From assembly GCA_937922005.1 (NCBI GenBank), contig CAKZWV010000060.1, forward strand, positions 1-62,763: a DNA stretch of 62,763 nt, given 5' to 3'. Origin of the DNA: an uncultured Clostridia bacterium (lineage in GTDB: Bacteria; Bacillota; Clostridia; Saccharofermentanales; DTU023). Shown in pieces: positions 34,774 to 43,568 of this stretch. Position numbers and translations under genes: made by a program. Each line of letters starts with the position of its first letter. Positions within the stretch are counted from its first letter, which is position 1. Under the pieces are notes generated by a model. It made no database searches and had not been told where the DNA came from. It worked only from the letters and a program-made list of their open reading frames with translations.

Positions 34774-35610
34774 ATGGAAGAAAAGAAAGAAAGTAAGGTC
34801 CAACATTTTATTGGCATTGATATTGGGTCTACCTCAGCCAAAGTGGTTGTGTTAGGAACCGATGGTCAGATTGAGCAAACCTTTTTACAGCCCACAGGTT
34901 GGAGCAGTGTGGACACGGCTGAGGATTTGAAACGGCAAATGGAAGAAAAAGGGGTCGATTTTACTAGCTGTAAGAGCGTGGCCACGGGCTATGGGAGGGC
35001 AGCGGTTCCCTATGTCGATAAGACTGTAACGGAGATTACCTGCCACGCCCAGGGAGCTACCCGTTTGTACGAGAAGGATACGCTCATGATCATCGATATT
35101 GGCGGTCAAGATACGAAAATCATCAAGATCAAAGATGGGATGGTCGATGATTTTATGATGAATGATAAGTGTTCGGCTGGTACAGGGCGTTTCCTGGAGG
35201 TCATGGCTAATGTCTTGGGTATGAAGCCTGGGACTATGATCGAAATGGCCCGGGAGGGTGCTGCTTCGGGAACGACTATTAGTTCCATGTGCACTGTCTT
35301 TGCAGAATCCGAGGTCATCAGCCTGATTGGCAAGGGTGAATCCAAGGAAAACATTGCTTTTGGGATCATTGATTCCATCGTGAGTAAAGTAGCATCTCAA
35401 GCCAAGCGTATGCTTAGTTCTGGGGCAGGAAGTGGAGCTTATGCCGGGCAAGTTTGTCTGACAGGGGGCCTGTGCGATGCACCCTATATCATTGAGCTTC
35501 TAGGGGAAAAACTGGGCACGGAGGTGGTTACTAATCCCCTCGGCCGCTTTGCAGGTGCTTTAGGGGCGGCTGTCCAAGCAGAAAGATTAGCTAAAAGAGA
35601 AGAAGCCTAA
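34774..35610 (+). CDS. 2-hydroxyacyl-CoA dehydratase-type activator (ASKHA ATPase, [4Fe-4S])
   Basis: An HgdC/BcrA-like ASKHA ATPase that fires single electrons into a partner iron-sulfur protein. Phosphate loops: FIGIDIGSTSAKVVVLG and MIIDIGGQDTKIIKI. Cluster-binding cysteines lie in MNDKCSAGTGRFLEVM and SSMCTVFAESEVISLI, one [4Fe-4S] bridging the dimer. CLTGGLCDAPYI near the end completes the adenosine site. Its partner is very likely the double-cubane-type protein at 37285, not a dehydratase pair, since no second dehydratase subunit is present. Confidence 0.92.
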   Translation: MEEKKESKVQHFIGIDIGSTSAKVVVLGTDGQIEQTFLQPTGWSSVDTAEDLKRQMEEKGVDFTSCKSVATGYGRAAVPYVDKTVTEITCHAQGATRLYEKDTLMIIDIGGQDTKIIKIKDGMVDDFMMNDKCSAGTGRFLEVMANVLGMKPGTMIEMAREGAASGTTISSMCTVFAESEVISLIGKGESKENIAFGIIDSIVSKVASQAKRMLSSGAGSGAYAGQVCLTGGLCDAPYIIELLGEKLGTEVVTNPLGRFAGALGAAVQAERLAKREEA

Positions 35611-35764
35611 GGCTTGTCACTTAGTGCATGGTCTTTATGCATGGTCTTAGTGTATGGTCTTAGTGCCAAAGCCCTATAAAGGCTTTGTCGAAAAGTAGCA
35701 TAGGAGCCTTAAACCTTTGCTGCTTGAGAGGCTCAAGGCCTCAAGATAGGGATCGACTTGACTT

Positions 35765-37138
35765 ATGATCTACTTAGATAATGCTGCTACGAGCCTTGTT
35801 CGTCCTCCGGAGGTGGGAGAGGCCATTGTGGCCGCCCTTACTCAGGCTGGTAATTCAGGAAGGGGGACTGGGGACGCCAGCAATGCGACGGCTTATATGA
35901 TGTATCAGCTCCGGGCCAACCTGGCATCCTTTTTCGGTCTAGGGGTTCGGCAAGCTGCCCATGTTATTTTTACTAAAAATGCGACGGAAGCCCTTAACCT
36001 TGCTATTTTGTCGCTCTTACCGACTTACTTAGCCAGCAAGGCCAGGGATCAGGGAGAAGTTCAATCGGGAAAGACAGCAGATGCCTCTTTGAGGAATGTG
36101 GCAGTGCCTCCTACGGCTTTGGATCCCCTTCCCAGATCCCTGCCTCCCCTCCCCGAATCCCTGCTTTCTAGGCCGCCCCATATCATCGTAGCCGATTGGA
36201 ACCATAACTCGGTTCTCCGGCCCCTCTACCGCCTGGAAGACATGGGCCTAGTCAAGCTTGATATTTGGCGGTCGGGTGTTCAAGCAGGCCTGCCGGGCCA
36301 GGGACTTTTAGACCTAGGTGACCTGGATCGTCTATATCAGCCGGAAACCCAAGCCTTGGTGGTCTCTCATGCCTCCAATTTGACTGGGAATGCTCTCGAT
36401 CTGAGAGCCCTAGGGACATGGACTAAGGACCGTAAGCTGCTCTTTTTGGTAGATGCGGCCCAATCGGCAGGTCATCTACCCATCGATATGGAAGCGATGG
36501 GAATTGACCTGTTGGCCCTAACGGGCCACAAGGCCCTCCTGGGTCCGCAGGGAACCGGAGCCCTTTTGGTCCATTTACCTCACATCTTGGAGAAAAACCC
36601 AGCTTTTGCCCTGGACAAGTGTGTCCCCCTTATGGCAGGTGGGGCAGGAATCCTCTCTTTTGACCGAGATCAGCCTCCTATGGCGCCTGAACGCTTTGAA
36701 GCAGGGACCCTCAATGGCCACTCCTTGGCGGGTTGGTTGGCAGCGATGGAGTATTTGCAAAAGGAAGGGCTAGACAAGATCCACCAAGGAGAAATGATTC
36801 TTTTACGAAAACTCTATGAAGGCCTGGTTGGGCTCCCGGACCTGCGAATTTATGGGGATTTTTGCAAGGAAGTCTGGGAAAGCGGGCAAAGAACCCCGGT
36901 GTTGAGCTTTAATCTGGGAAAGACGTCCTCCAATTTTGTAGCTGAGGCCCTAGCTGAGCGCTTTGAGATCGCCTGTCGGGCAGGGGCCCACTGTGCCCCA
37001 CTCATGCATGAGGCTTTGGGAACAACGGACCAGGGAGCGGTGCGTTTTAGTTTGAATGCCTTTACGACCCTGGAGGAGGTGGAGGCAGGAGTGGGCGCTG
37101 TTAAGACCCTGGTGGAGGAAGGATTCGCCTCAAAATAG
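35765..37138 (+). CDS. Cysteine desulfurase-like aminotransferase class V (EF2568 type)
   Basis: A PLP fold-type I enzyme: MIYLDNAATSLVRPPEV at the N-terminus, FTKNATEALNLAI, VVSHASNLTGN, and ALTGHKALLGPQGTGAL with the PLP-binding Lys. A Cys in CRAGAHCAPLMHEALGT sits where SufS/Csd enzymes hold the persulfide. This subgroup accompanies selenium-utilisation genes. It is longer than usual (457 against about 380) owing to a Pro/Leu-rich insert around residues 95-138. It likely supplies sulfur or selenium to TusA or DUF3343 carriers. Confidence 0.87.
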   Translation: MIYLDNAATSLVRPPEVGEAIVAALTQAGNSGRGTGDASNATAYMMYQLRANLASFFGLGVRQAAHVIFTKNATEALNLAILSLLPTYLASKARDQGEVQSGKTADASLRNVAVPPTALDPLPRSLPPLPESLLSRPPHIIVADWNHNSVLRPLYRLEDMGLVKLDIWRSGVQAGLPGQGLLDLGDLDRLYQPETQALVVSHASNLTGNALDLRALGTWTKDRKLLFLVDAAQSAGHLPIDMEAMGIDLLALTGHKALLGPQGTGALLVHLPHILEKNPAFALDKCVPLMAGGAGILSFDRDQPPMAPERFEAGTLNGHSLAGWLAAMEYLQKEGLDKIHQGEMILLRKLYEGLVGLPDLRIYGDFCKEVWESGQRTPVLSFNLGKTSSNFVAEALAERFEIACRAGAHCAPLMHEALGTTDQGAVRFSLNAFTTLEEVEAGVGAVKTLVEEGFASK

Positions 37139-37164
37139 GCAAAAGCATTGCCTTATGGTATACT
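37136..37164 (+). promoter_or_regulatory. Probable promoter of the double-cubane gene
   Basis: TATACT at 37159-37164 with a 17-base spacer to TAGGCA (37136-37141), overlapping the end of the desulfurase-like gene. A CTATCA/TGATAG hairpin is possible in the 115-base leader. Confidence 0.5.
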
Positions 37165-37284
37165 AGCGATGGGCTATCAGGAAAGTATTGTCTGCATGTA
37201 TCGCCGATGATAGTAAGTTTATAAGACTTGCCATTTGCTGCGATATACGTTTTGAATTGTCATATTTGTGTTAAAGGAGACCAA

Positions 37285-38571
37285 ATGCCAACGACAGATT
37301 ATCAAACCATGTGGAAAGATCTCGGGATGAATCTCGAGATGCACGATAACCTCTGTGCTGCCCTACCTATGGGTATCGAAGCCACCTTCCAAAATGAGAA
37401 AAACCGTCCCGAGGCCATGGGTTATTGGGATATGATCATCGCCCAGGTTCACGGCCTGCGCCCCGCCGAGTTGGTGGAGGAAAAGAAGAAGGGCCGCAAA
37501 GTCTTTGGAACTTTCTGCGTCTATGTGCCTGACGAGCTGATTATTGCTGCAAACGGGATCGTGACCGGTCTCTGCGGCGGGTCTGAGTTCTGGGTTCCTA
37601 GTGGGGAAGAAGTCTTACCGAAGAATACCTGCCCCCTGGTGAAGGCCTCCATCGGAGCACACAGGAGCAAGACTTGCCCCTTCTTTAGCTTGTCTGACAT
37701 CTACATTGGAGAGACCACCTGCGATGCCAAGAAGAAAGCCTATGAAATTTTGGCTGAAGATTCAGATGTATATGTCATGGACCTGCCTCAGATGAAGAGG
37801 GAAAAGGACCATGTCAAGTGGGCTGGTGAGATCGCTGAATTTGCCAAGGTCGTCGAGCGGGTCACTGGAAATAAGATTACCCCGGAAAAACTTAAGGAAG
37901 CGATTAAGATCATTAATAATCGCCGCAAAGCCATGGCAAGAGTCTTTGATGCCAGAAAGAATCCGGATAATGTGCCGATTTCTGGAACGGACTGCCTCTT
38001 AATGACGCAGATTGCTTTCTTTGACGATCCTGAGCGCTGCACCCAGATGTGCAACAAGCTGGCCGATGAGCTCGATGCCCGTAACAAAGAGGGCAACTCC
38101 GTTGCTCCCAATAGTTACAAGCGTCTCATGATCACCGGGACCCCCATGGCCGTGCCCAACTGGAAGGTCCACAGCATCATTGAGCACAATTTACCTGCCG
38201 TTGTGGTGTGCGAGGAGATGTGCACCGGGACCCGCTATGTGGAGAACTTGGTGGATGAGTCCGGGGAGACCCTGGAAGAGATGTATCGTCACCTGGCCGA
38301 TCGCTATCTCAAGAATAATTGTGCCTGCTTCACGCCAAACAAGGCCCGGGTCGAAGATGTCATTCAAAAGGCCAAAGACTACCATGTCGACGGGGTCATT
38401 GACTGCAGCTTGAGCTTCTGCAATCTCTATGAGACTGAGCAGTACGGGATTGGCAGGGCCTTGAAAGAAGCTGGCATCCCCTGCCTGTCGATTACAACGG
38501 ATTATGCAGATTCCGACAGCGAGCAGCTGAAGACCAGAATCGGCGCTTTTGTTGAAATGTTAGACAACTAG
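37285..38571 (+). CDS. Double-cubane-cluster-type anaerobic reductase (HgdB-like)
   Basis: The start at 37285 is set by AAAGGAG 7 bases upstream; the frame is open to 37228. 428 residues in one polypeptide of the 2-hydroxyglutaryl-CoA dehydratase D-component family. Cysteines spaced as in double-cubane proteins: GLCGGSEFW, NTCPLVKASIG, KTCPFFSLSD, GETTCDAKK, CEEMCTGTRY and NNCACFTPN. Proteins of this type carry a [Fe8S9] cluster and reduce small substrates with electrons from an HgdC-like activase. The matching activase is two genes upstream. The physiological substrate is unknown. Confidence 0.88.
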   Translation: MPTTDYQTMWKDLGMNLEMHDNLCAALPMGIEATFQNEKNRPEAMGYWDMIIAQVHGLRPAELVEEKKKGRKVFGTFCVYVPDELIIAANGIVTGLCGGSEFWVPSGEEVLPKNTCPLVKASIGAHRSKTCPFFSLSDIYIGETTCDAKKKAYEILAEDSDVYVMDLPQMKREKDHVKWAGEIAEFAKVVERVTGNKITPEKLKEAIKIINNRRKAMARVFDARKNPDNVPISGTDCLLMTQIAFFDDPERCTQMCNKLADELDARNKEGNSVAPNSYKRLMITGTPMAVPNWKVHSIIEHNLPAVVVCEEMCTGTRYVENLVDESGETLEEMYRHLADRYLKNNCACFTPNKARVEDVIQKAKDYHVDGVIDCSLSFCNLYETEQYGIGRALKEAGIPCLSITTDYADSDSEQLKTRIGAFVEMLDN

Positions 38572-38616
38572 GTTAAGACCTAGGAAATTAGCGTTCACTC
38601 CCTTCCCCTATTTTGA

Positions 38617-38678
38617 GCAAATACTCCCGACCGCTTGTGCCGCACAGGAGTGCTGGATAGGGGGAGGGAGTATTTGTT
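38617..38678. repeat. Inverted pair of the dispersed motif forming a large hairpin
   Basis: GCAAATACTCCC (38617-38628) faces GGGAGTATTTGTT (38666-38678). Outer bases CCCTAT and ATAGGG extend the dyad after a mismatch. It lies 45 bases after the double-cubane gene and may serve as its terminator, although there is no U-run. Confidence 0.8.
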
Positions 38679-38774
38679 ATAGGGTGGCCCAATTTAGGGG
38701 GACGGAGCTACGAATGTAAGCTTCAACTGTGAGAGTTAGGTAGAAGGGTTTAGATTGATTTTAAAGGCTTTATT

Positions 38775-39038
38775 ATGGACAAAGTGATGCCAGTTCGCTA
38801 TTATGTAATCGTGCGTGGGCCAACGGAGGGGATGGCTCTGCACCATTATCTCAAGGAGGCCAATGTGCCCCAAAATATTGCGCCCGCCCCTCGGTTACCA
38901 AATTTTAAGATGCCTTGCGGAATGGCGTTGCGGGTGGAGGAGGCCCATTATGAGGCCCTCCTGGCGGCGCTTCAAGGACATGAAGATGAGTACGTAACGA
39001 TCGTCAAAGTGGGCGACCAAAAGGGAGGATCTGTATGA
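38775..39038 (+). CDS. DUF3343 putative Se/S carrier-like protein, second copy
   Basis: 87 residues. YYVIVRGPTEGMALHHYLKEANVPQNIAPAPRLPNFKMPCGMALRVEE has the family layout with the invariant Cys-Gly. It differs from the copy at 21140, which reads PRKLSVSCGTGV. It overlaps the next gene by four bases (ATGA), so the two are translated together. Confidence 0.83.
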   Translation: MDKVMPVRYYVIVRGPTEGMALHHYLKEANVPQNIAPAPRLPNFKMPCGMALRVEEAHYEALLAALQGHEDEYVTIVKVGDQKGGSV

Positions 39039-40108
39039 TTTATTTTACCAGTGACTATTGTGAGTCTTGCCACCCTAAGTTGCTGCAAGCTATAGTGGAT
39101 CTGGGGGATCATCAATATCCGGGGTATGGAAAAGATGAGATTTCTGCCGAAACCCGGACTATGCTCAAGGAACAGTTGGATGCACCGGAGGCGGCCGTTC
39201 ACTTTATGGTCTCGGGAACCCAAAGTAACTTTATCTTGATGGCAGCGGCCTTGCGCCCCCATGAGGGGGTTCTTTGTGTGGAGACTGGTCACCCCAATGT
39301 CCATGAAACGGGGGCCGTTGAAGCGACCGGCCACAAGCTTCTTATTCTCCCACTTAAAGAGGGACCCCAGGATGGAAAGGTCGACCCTGAGTTGGTGGAC
39401 ATTTTCTGTAAGGATCACTTTAACTCCGCTTCCCCAGAACACCAGGTCAAACCGAAGATGATCTATATTTCTAATACTACCGAGTTGGGGACGGTTTACC
39501 ATAAGGCTGAGTTGGAAGCCCTCCGTAAGGTGGCCGATAAGTGGAATCTTTATCTTTTCATGGATGGGGCAAGATTGGGATCGGCTATGAAGGCCGAGAG
39601 TCAAGATTTAACAATGCAAGATTTACCGAAGCTTTGTGATGCCTTTACCATTGGGGGCACCAAGTGCGGTCTAGCCTTTGGGGAAGCCATGGTCATCATG
39701 AATCCGGCGATTCAGCAAGATTTTAGATATATCCAAAAACAAAAGGGAGCCATGCTGGCGAAGGGCTGGTTGATTGCTACTCAATTTAGGGCTGCCTTCC
39801 AGGATGGACTATTTTGGGAACTGGCTGACCATGAAAATAAAATGTCAATGAAGATTGCGGCTGCTTTTGCTAAAGCAGAGTCCGCAGGGGTAAGTTTTGC
39901 CTACCAACCCATTTCTAACCAGCTCTTTATCTGGATTCCTAATGACTTGGATGATTTGCTCAAGAAATCTTTTGTATACGAATATTCTGACTCGCAATTT
40001 GAACCCAATCGCAAGTTTACTCGCTGGGTCACTTCTTTCTGGACCAAGGAAGAGAATGTCCATGCCCTGGTGGAGGCCATTGATTCTTACTTAGCCGCCC
40101 GAGCCTAG
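39035..40108 (+). CDS. Threonine-aldolase/beta-eliminating lyase-fold PLP enzyme
   Basis: Fold-type I PLP enzyme of the low-specificity threonine aldolase family: IYFTSDYCESCHPKLLQAI, FMVSGTQSNFILMAAAL, ETGHPNVHETGAVEATGHK, ISNTTELGTVYH, FMDGARLGSAM, and the Schiff-base Lys in FTIGGTKCG. The N-terminal CESC pair replaces the usual DTVT/P segment. Tight coupling to DUF3343 suggests it acts in sulfur or selenium chemistry (for example release from Cys/Sec-like amino acids) and not only on threonine; this is inference. Confidence 0.85.
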   Translation: MIYFTSDYCESCHPKLLQAIVDLGDHQYPGYGKDEISAETRTMLKEQLDAPEAAVHFMVSGTQSNFILMAAALRPHEGVLCVETGHPNVHETGAVEATGHKLLILPLKEGPQDGKVDPELVDIFCKDHFNSASPEHQVKPKMIYISNTTELGTVYHKAELEALRKVADKWNLYLFMDGARLGSAMKAESQDLTMQDLPKLCDAFTIGGTKCGLAFGEAMVIMNPAIQQDFRYIQKQKGAMLAKGWLIATQFRAAFQDGLFWELADHENKMSMKIAAAFAKAESAGVSFAYQPISNQLFIWIPNDLDDLLKKSFVYEYSDSQFEPNRKFTRWVTSFWTKEENVHALVEAIDSYLAARA

Positions 40109-40207
40109 TGAGCATCCTAGCTGGACCAAGCTAACTTTATTTCAGACCTGATTGATATCGCTGATTTATATTATATCGCTCATTGATATAAGTACGTCCT
40201 CTCAAAA

Positions 40208-40254
40208 AAACCGTCCCCCTTCTATCCTAGTAGCCTAGGTAAGGGGGACGGTTT
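40208..40254. terminator. Bidirectional terminator between convergent genes
   Basis: AAACCGTCCCCCTT (40208-40221) and AAGGGGGACGGTTT (40241-40254) pair perfectly, flanked by an A-run and a T-rich run. Confidence 0.9.
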
Positions 40255-40294
40255 CTATATTCTTTCCTTGCGATCGGCTTTTGATGATTGGCCC

Positions 40295-41566
40295 TTAGTT
40301 ACCAAAGTTCATGACCAGGTAAGTTCTCCCATCTGTATCGGGGTAAAGGGCGACGCCCATTCTGGTTAAACTAGGGTTAAACATGTTCGCATAGTGGGCG
40401 GCTGAATTGTAGTAATCCATAAAGACTTCTTCAGCCGTTTGTGATCCTGTCGAAAAATATCCGGTATTTTCTGCCATAGCACAATTCCATCCGTAGCGGT
40501 CTGCAATCCATTGCAAGGCAAATACTCCTTCGTGGGTATGTCCCGTACTGTCTCCAGTTGACCGATAGCTTACACCGACTTGGGGTGCCCGGATATTAGC
40601 AATACTCTGCAAGGTAGCATCATTAGTCATAAGAGCTAGACCCAGCTGTTGCCGTACAGCATTGATGTTAGCCATGATGGTCTGAGCTGCCTGGGCATAG
40701 TCGGTGATGGCCCCAGTGCGATCAATGGCTTTTAAGAAGTCTTGGCCATTCTCAGATCCCTCTTGGGCTGTTCCTGTACCGGTGCCCTGGCCTTGACCGG
40801 CAGGAGCGGTCCCTTGGTTGTTCGCCCTGAAGACTGTGTAATGTTGCTTTTGACCATCTGCATCGATATAATCTACAACTTCCGAATGATAGCCTTGGTT
40901 TGCTGCTTCTGCAGGGGAGAGTTGGTTGCCTTCCGCATCTACAGGGGGAAGGGTCAAAATCTCGTTATTCATAGCCGGTTTTTCTAGGAAGCTCTGGTTA
41001 TTGTTCGTCAACTGGCCTTGTTGGGATGTATCGATAACAGCGTTAGGTGCTGTATTGATGGGATTGGTCGTCGTAGGCGGAGCTTGGGCTTGGACTTGGC
41101 TAGGCTTTTGTGCCTCAGAGATCTGAAGATCAGCAGTTTCTGCAGTCGTTGCCTTTGTCTCAGTAGCAGGCGTTGCCTTCGTTTCTTCCTCTTCTTCGGT
41201 TTCTGTCTCGGTTGATTCGGTACTCCCACTCATCAGTTGAGCTATCAGTTCACTTTCCTTACTTTCATTGGCCTTCCGGAAGGCCTCAGCCTCTGCTTCT
41301 TTAATGTATTTGCTGCGCTCTTCTTCCATTTTATCCAGATCGTCTTGGGGTGGCTGGGTAGGTGCCGTTGTCTGAACTTCGATTTTATACTTCTTATCTG
41401 GCTTAGGGGTTAATACGGATTCTTCCTTCTTTTTACATCCGCTTAGGGTGAGAAGGGTTGTACCCGCCAACACCAGGGTCAAAGCGCTCCGCATCATGGC
41501 CTTGCCTGGATGCGCCAGCAGCTTGTCCTGGATAGAAGTATTCGCTTTATCTATATCTTGACTCAT
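40295..41566 (-). CDS. CAP/SCP-domain lipoprotein
   Basis: Lipobox at LVLAGTTLLTLSGC (Cys at about 44) after an unusually long N-region of 24 polar residues. A Thr/Glu/Ala/Gln-rich linker spans about 50-290. The C-terminal CAP domain reads IMANINAVRQQLGLALMTNDATLQSIA, GHTHEGVFALQWIADRYGWNCAMAENTGYF, QTAEEVFMDYYNSAAHYANMFNPSLTRMGVAL. It is surface-anchored. A GGAGTATTTGC motif copy (40518-40528) encodes EGVFA inside the domain. Confidence 0.85.
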   Translation of the reverse strand: MSQDIDKANTSIQDKLLAHPGKAMMRSALTLVLAGTTLLTLSGCKKKEESVLTPKPDKKYKIEVQTTAPTQPPQDDLDKMEEERSKYIKEAEAEAFRKANESKESELIAQLMSGSTESTETETEEEEETKATPATETKATTAETADLQISEAQKPSQVQAQAPPTTTNPINTAPNAVIDTSQQGQLTNNNQSFLEKPAMNNEILTLPPVDAEGNQLSPAEAANQGYHSEVVDYIDADGQKQHYTVFRANNQGTAPAGQGQGTGTGTAQEGSENGQDFLKAIDRTGAITDYAQAAQTIMANINAVRQQLGLALMTNDATLQSIANIRAPQVGVSYRSTGDSTGHTHEGVFALQWIADRYGWNCAMAENTGYFSTGSQTAEEVFMDYYNSAAHYANMFNPSLTRMGVALYPDTDGRTYLVMNFGN

Positions 41567-41745
41567 GATCCTTGGATCTCCTTTTTTCTCTCCATTGTTT
41601 GTAATAATTTGTGAAGTTCGTATCCTTCCTGGGAGAGGATGATTGTCTCATTTGTTTTCGTGGCGTGGATACGGTAGCGACGTCATCATAACCTAAAACT
41701 TGAGAAAGTGCAAAAATTCAGGCCCCATTCCCCGTTGTCTAGCAA

Positions 41746-41783
41746 GAAAAAAGCAAGCCATAAGATTTGCATCCTGGCTTGCT
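41746..41783 (-). terminator. Terminator of tRNA-Arg(CCT)
   Basis: On the minus strand, AGCAAGCCA (41783-41775) pairs with TGGCTTGCT (41760-41752), followed by TTTTT. Confidence 0.88.
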
Positions 41784-41797
41784 ATATACTTTCAACC

Positions 41798-41874
41798 TGG
41801 CGTCCCAGGTGCGACTTGAACGCACGGCGTTTCGCTTAGGAGGCGAACCCTCTATCCAACTGAGGTACTGGGAC
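41798..41874 (-). tRNA. tRNA-Arg, anticodon CCT
   Basis: 77 bases including an encoded CCA. Acceptor GTCCCAG pairs with CTGGGAC, the discriminator is G, the anticodon loop is CTCCTAA in a TTCGC/GCGAA stem, and the T-arm holds GTTCAAGTC. The anticodon CCT reads AGG (Arg). Confidence 0.96.
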
Positions 41875-41894
41875 AAGTGACAAGCAACAGGCTT

Positions 41895-41923
41895 AGTGTA
41901 GCACTTTTTCCTAATTTTGTCTA
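41895..41923 (-). promoter_or_regulatory. Promoter of tRNA-Arg(CCT)
   Basis: On the minus strand TAGACA (41918-41923), 17 bases, TACACT (41895-41900), ending 21 bases before the tRNA. Confidence 0.75.
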
Positions 41924-42272
41924 GCAAACGACATAGAATACAAACAACGGCCAGTGGAAAACAACATAGCTTATGAAGCCCGGCCGCCAAAAAACTTGCT
42001 TACAAACCCCTGCCGCCAGAAAATGACAAAGAACCAACAGCTGTGGGCAGACTAAGTTTAGCGACTCCTACAAATTCTCCTTCAGAAAAAGAAAAACAAG
42101 AGGCAAAAAAAAAGAGAATTGTATATCTTTAAAGACAGGATTCATGCGACCATGTTAAGATGCTTCAACCGCCAAATGGAAACGTTGACTGGCGATTAGA
42201 CTAGAAACATGGTTAGCGAATAAGCAAAATCGTTTTCAAGCAAGTCAGGTCCAAGCCGAGAAAGGAATTCCT
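41924..42272. other. Gene-less stretch between the tRNA and the RlmL-like gene
   Basis: No reading frame or RNA recognised. It holds an A-rich run (42105-42117) and two GCCGCCA-plus-A-run blocks (41980s and 42010s). The ribosome binding site AAAGGAAT of the next gene closes it. Confidence 0.4.
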
Positions 42273-43481
42273 ATGCCCCTGTTTTCTTTAGATGAATCAA
42301 ATTTATCCCTTTGGGTGACAGCCAGTTCAGGCACCGAGGCCTGCATCAAACGGGAAATGTCCCATCTGGGCTATGAGGCCCCCCCTTTTGTTGAGGGGAG
42401 AGGAGAAATCATGGGGACTTGGAAGGATCTAGCTCGACTCAATCTCCACCTAGCGGTGGCTGACCGGGTCCTGGTGCGTTTGGCCGAACTCCCCAATGTA
42501 AAGGACTTTGATACCCTCTTTGAGATGGTCCGCTCCTATCCTTGGCCTATTTTATTGCCCTTCGATGCCCAGGTGACCCTGTGGGTGAAAAGCACCCAAT
42601 CTCAACTGAGCTCCCTAAGGACCATCCAGTCAGTGGCGGATAAGGCCATTGTTCAAAGAATGCAGGAACATTATCATACCCGACAAAGACTACCAAAGAG
42701 TGGGGCCCGCTACCAAATTGAATTGCGTCTGTTCCAAGATACCCTTACCCTCAGCCTCAATAGTTCCGGGCCTGGCTTGAATCGTCGGTCTTATCGGGCC
42801 GCCACTGGGGACGCTCCCCTTCGTGAAACCCTAGCAGCGGCCATGTTGGACCTTAGTTTTTGGAATCCAAGCCGCCCCCTCTTAGATTGTTTTACAGGAT
42901 CTGGAACGATCTTGATCGAAGCTGCTTGTCGGGCTAGAAAAATTGCTCCTGGCCTCCAAAGGGATTTTGACTTTGCCCATTGGAGCTGGCCCGGTTTACC
43001 AGAATTTCAGGGTAAGCAGCTTTTGGAGGCGGTCCGGCAAGAAGCCCAGGCAGATATCATTTCAACTCAAGAAGCTGCGCTTGACCTCACAGGTTATGAA
43101 ATCGATCCACAAGTCTGTGAGCTGGCCTTACACAATGCAAAACTTGCCGGGGTGGGTGAAGATATCAACTTTGTGGCAGAGGATTTTCGGATGGCTGACT
43201 TTTCACGGCCAGGCACGGTCATTATCAGTAATCCCCCATATGGGGAGCGTTTGGGAAAAGTACCAGAAGTAATCAAAATGATGCGATTTTTAGGAGACCG
43301 CCTCCGAGAAAATCCCTATCTCAGTCTATACCTGTTGACGGATGATACTTTCTTAGAAAGAGAAATTGGGCGTAAGGCCGACAAGAGACGCAAGCTCTAC
43401 TCCGGCAACAAGGAAGTGACCCTCTATTGTTTTGCCAGCGCCAAACCACCTAAAAAACCCAAATCCGAGGATCAGGCATAG
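42273..43481 (+). CDS. THUMP-domain class I SAM RNA methyltransferase (RlmL N-half-like)
   Basis: N-terminal THUMP region (SLWVTASSGTEACIKREMSHLGYEAPPFVEGRGEI, conserved in this family), then a Rossmann methylase: DAPLRETLAAAMLDLS, LLDCFTGSGTILIEAACRARKIAPGLQRDF for SAM, and the catalytic NPPYGERLG tetrapeptide of N2-guanine/N6-adenine methylases. Its length of 402 and architecture match the Gram-positive YpsC/RlmL-like proteins that make m2G in 23S rRNA. The position of modification is not provable here. Confidence 0.9.
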   Translation: MPLFSLDESNLSLWVTASSGTEACIKREMSHLGYEAPPFVEGRGEIMGTWKDLARLNLHLAVADRVLVRLAELPNVKDFDTLFEMVRSYPWPILLPFDAQVTLWVKSTQSQLSSLRTIQSVADKAIVQRMQEHYHTRQRLPKSGARYQIELRLFQDTLTLSLNSSGPGLNRRSYRAATGDAPLRETLAAAMLDLSFWNPSRPLLDCFTGSGTILIEAACRARKIAPGLQRDFDFAHWSWPGLPEFQGKQLLEAVRQEAQADIISTQEAALDLTGYEIDPQVCELALHNAKLAGVGEDINFVAEDFRMADFSRPGTVIISNPPYGERLGKVPEVIKMMRFLGDRLRENPYLSLYLLTDDTFLEREIGRKADKRRKLYSGNKEVTLYCFASAKPPKKPKSEDQA

Positions 43482-43568
43482 GGCCTCATCCAGCCCATTC
43501 AGTAAGAGTCTCGGCCAAAATACCTTAGCCACGGGCTCAGCAGCGATTTCAGAAGCATCCAGCTCCCT

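Noticed and set aside
34774..38571. A complete 2-hydroxyglutaryl-CoA dehydratase (fermentation) operon
   Set aside because: Only one D-component chain is present, with double-cubane-type cysteines; no second subunit, CoA-transferase or decarboxylase genes.
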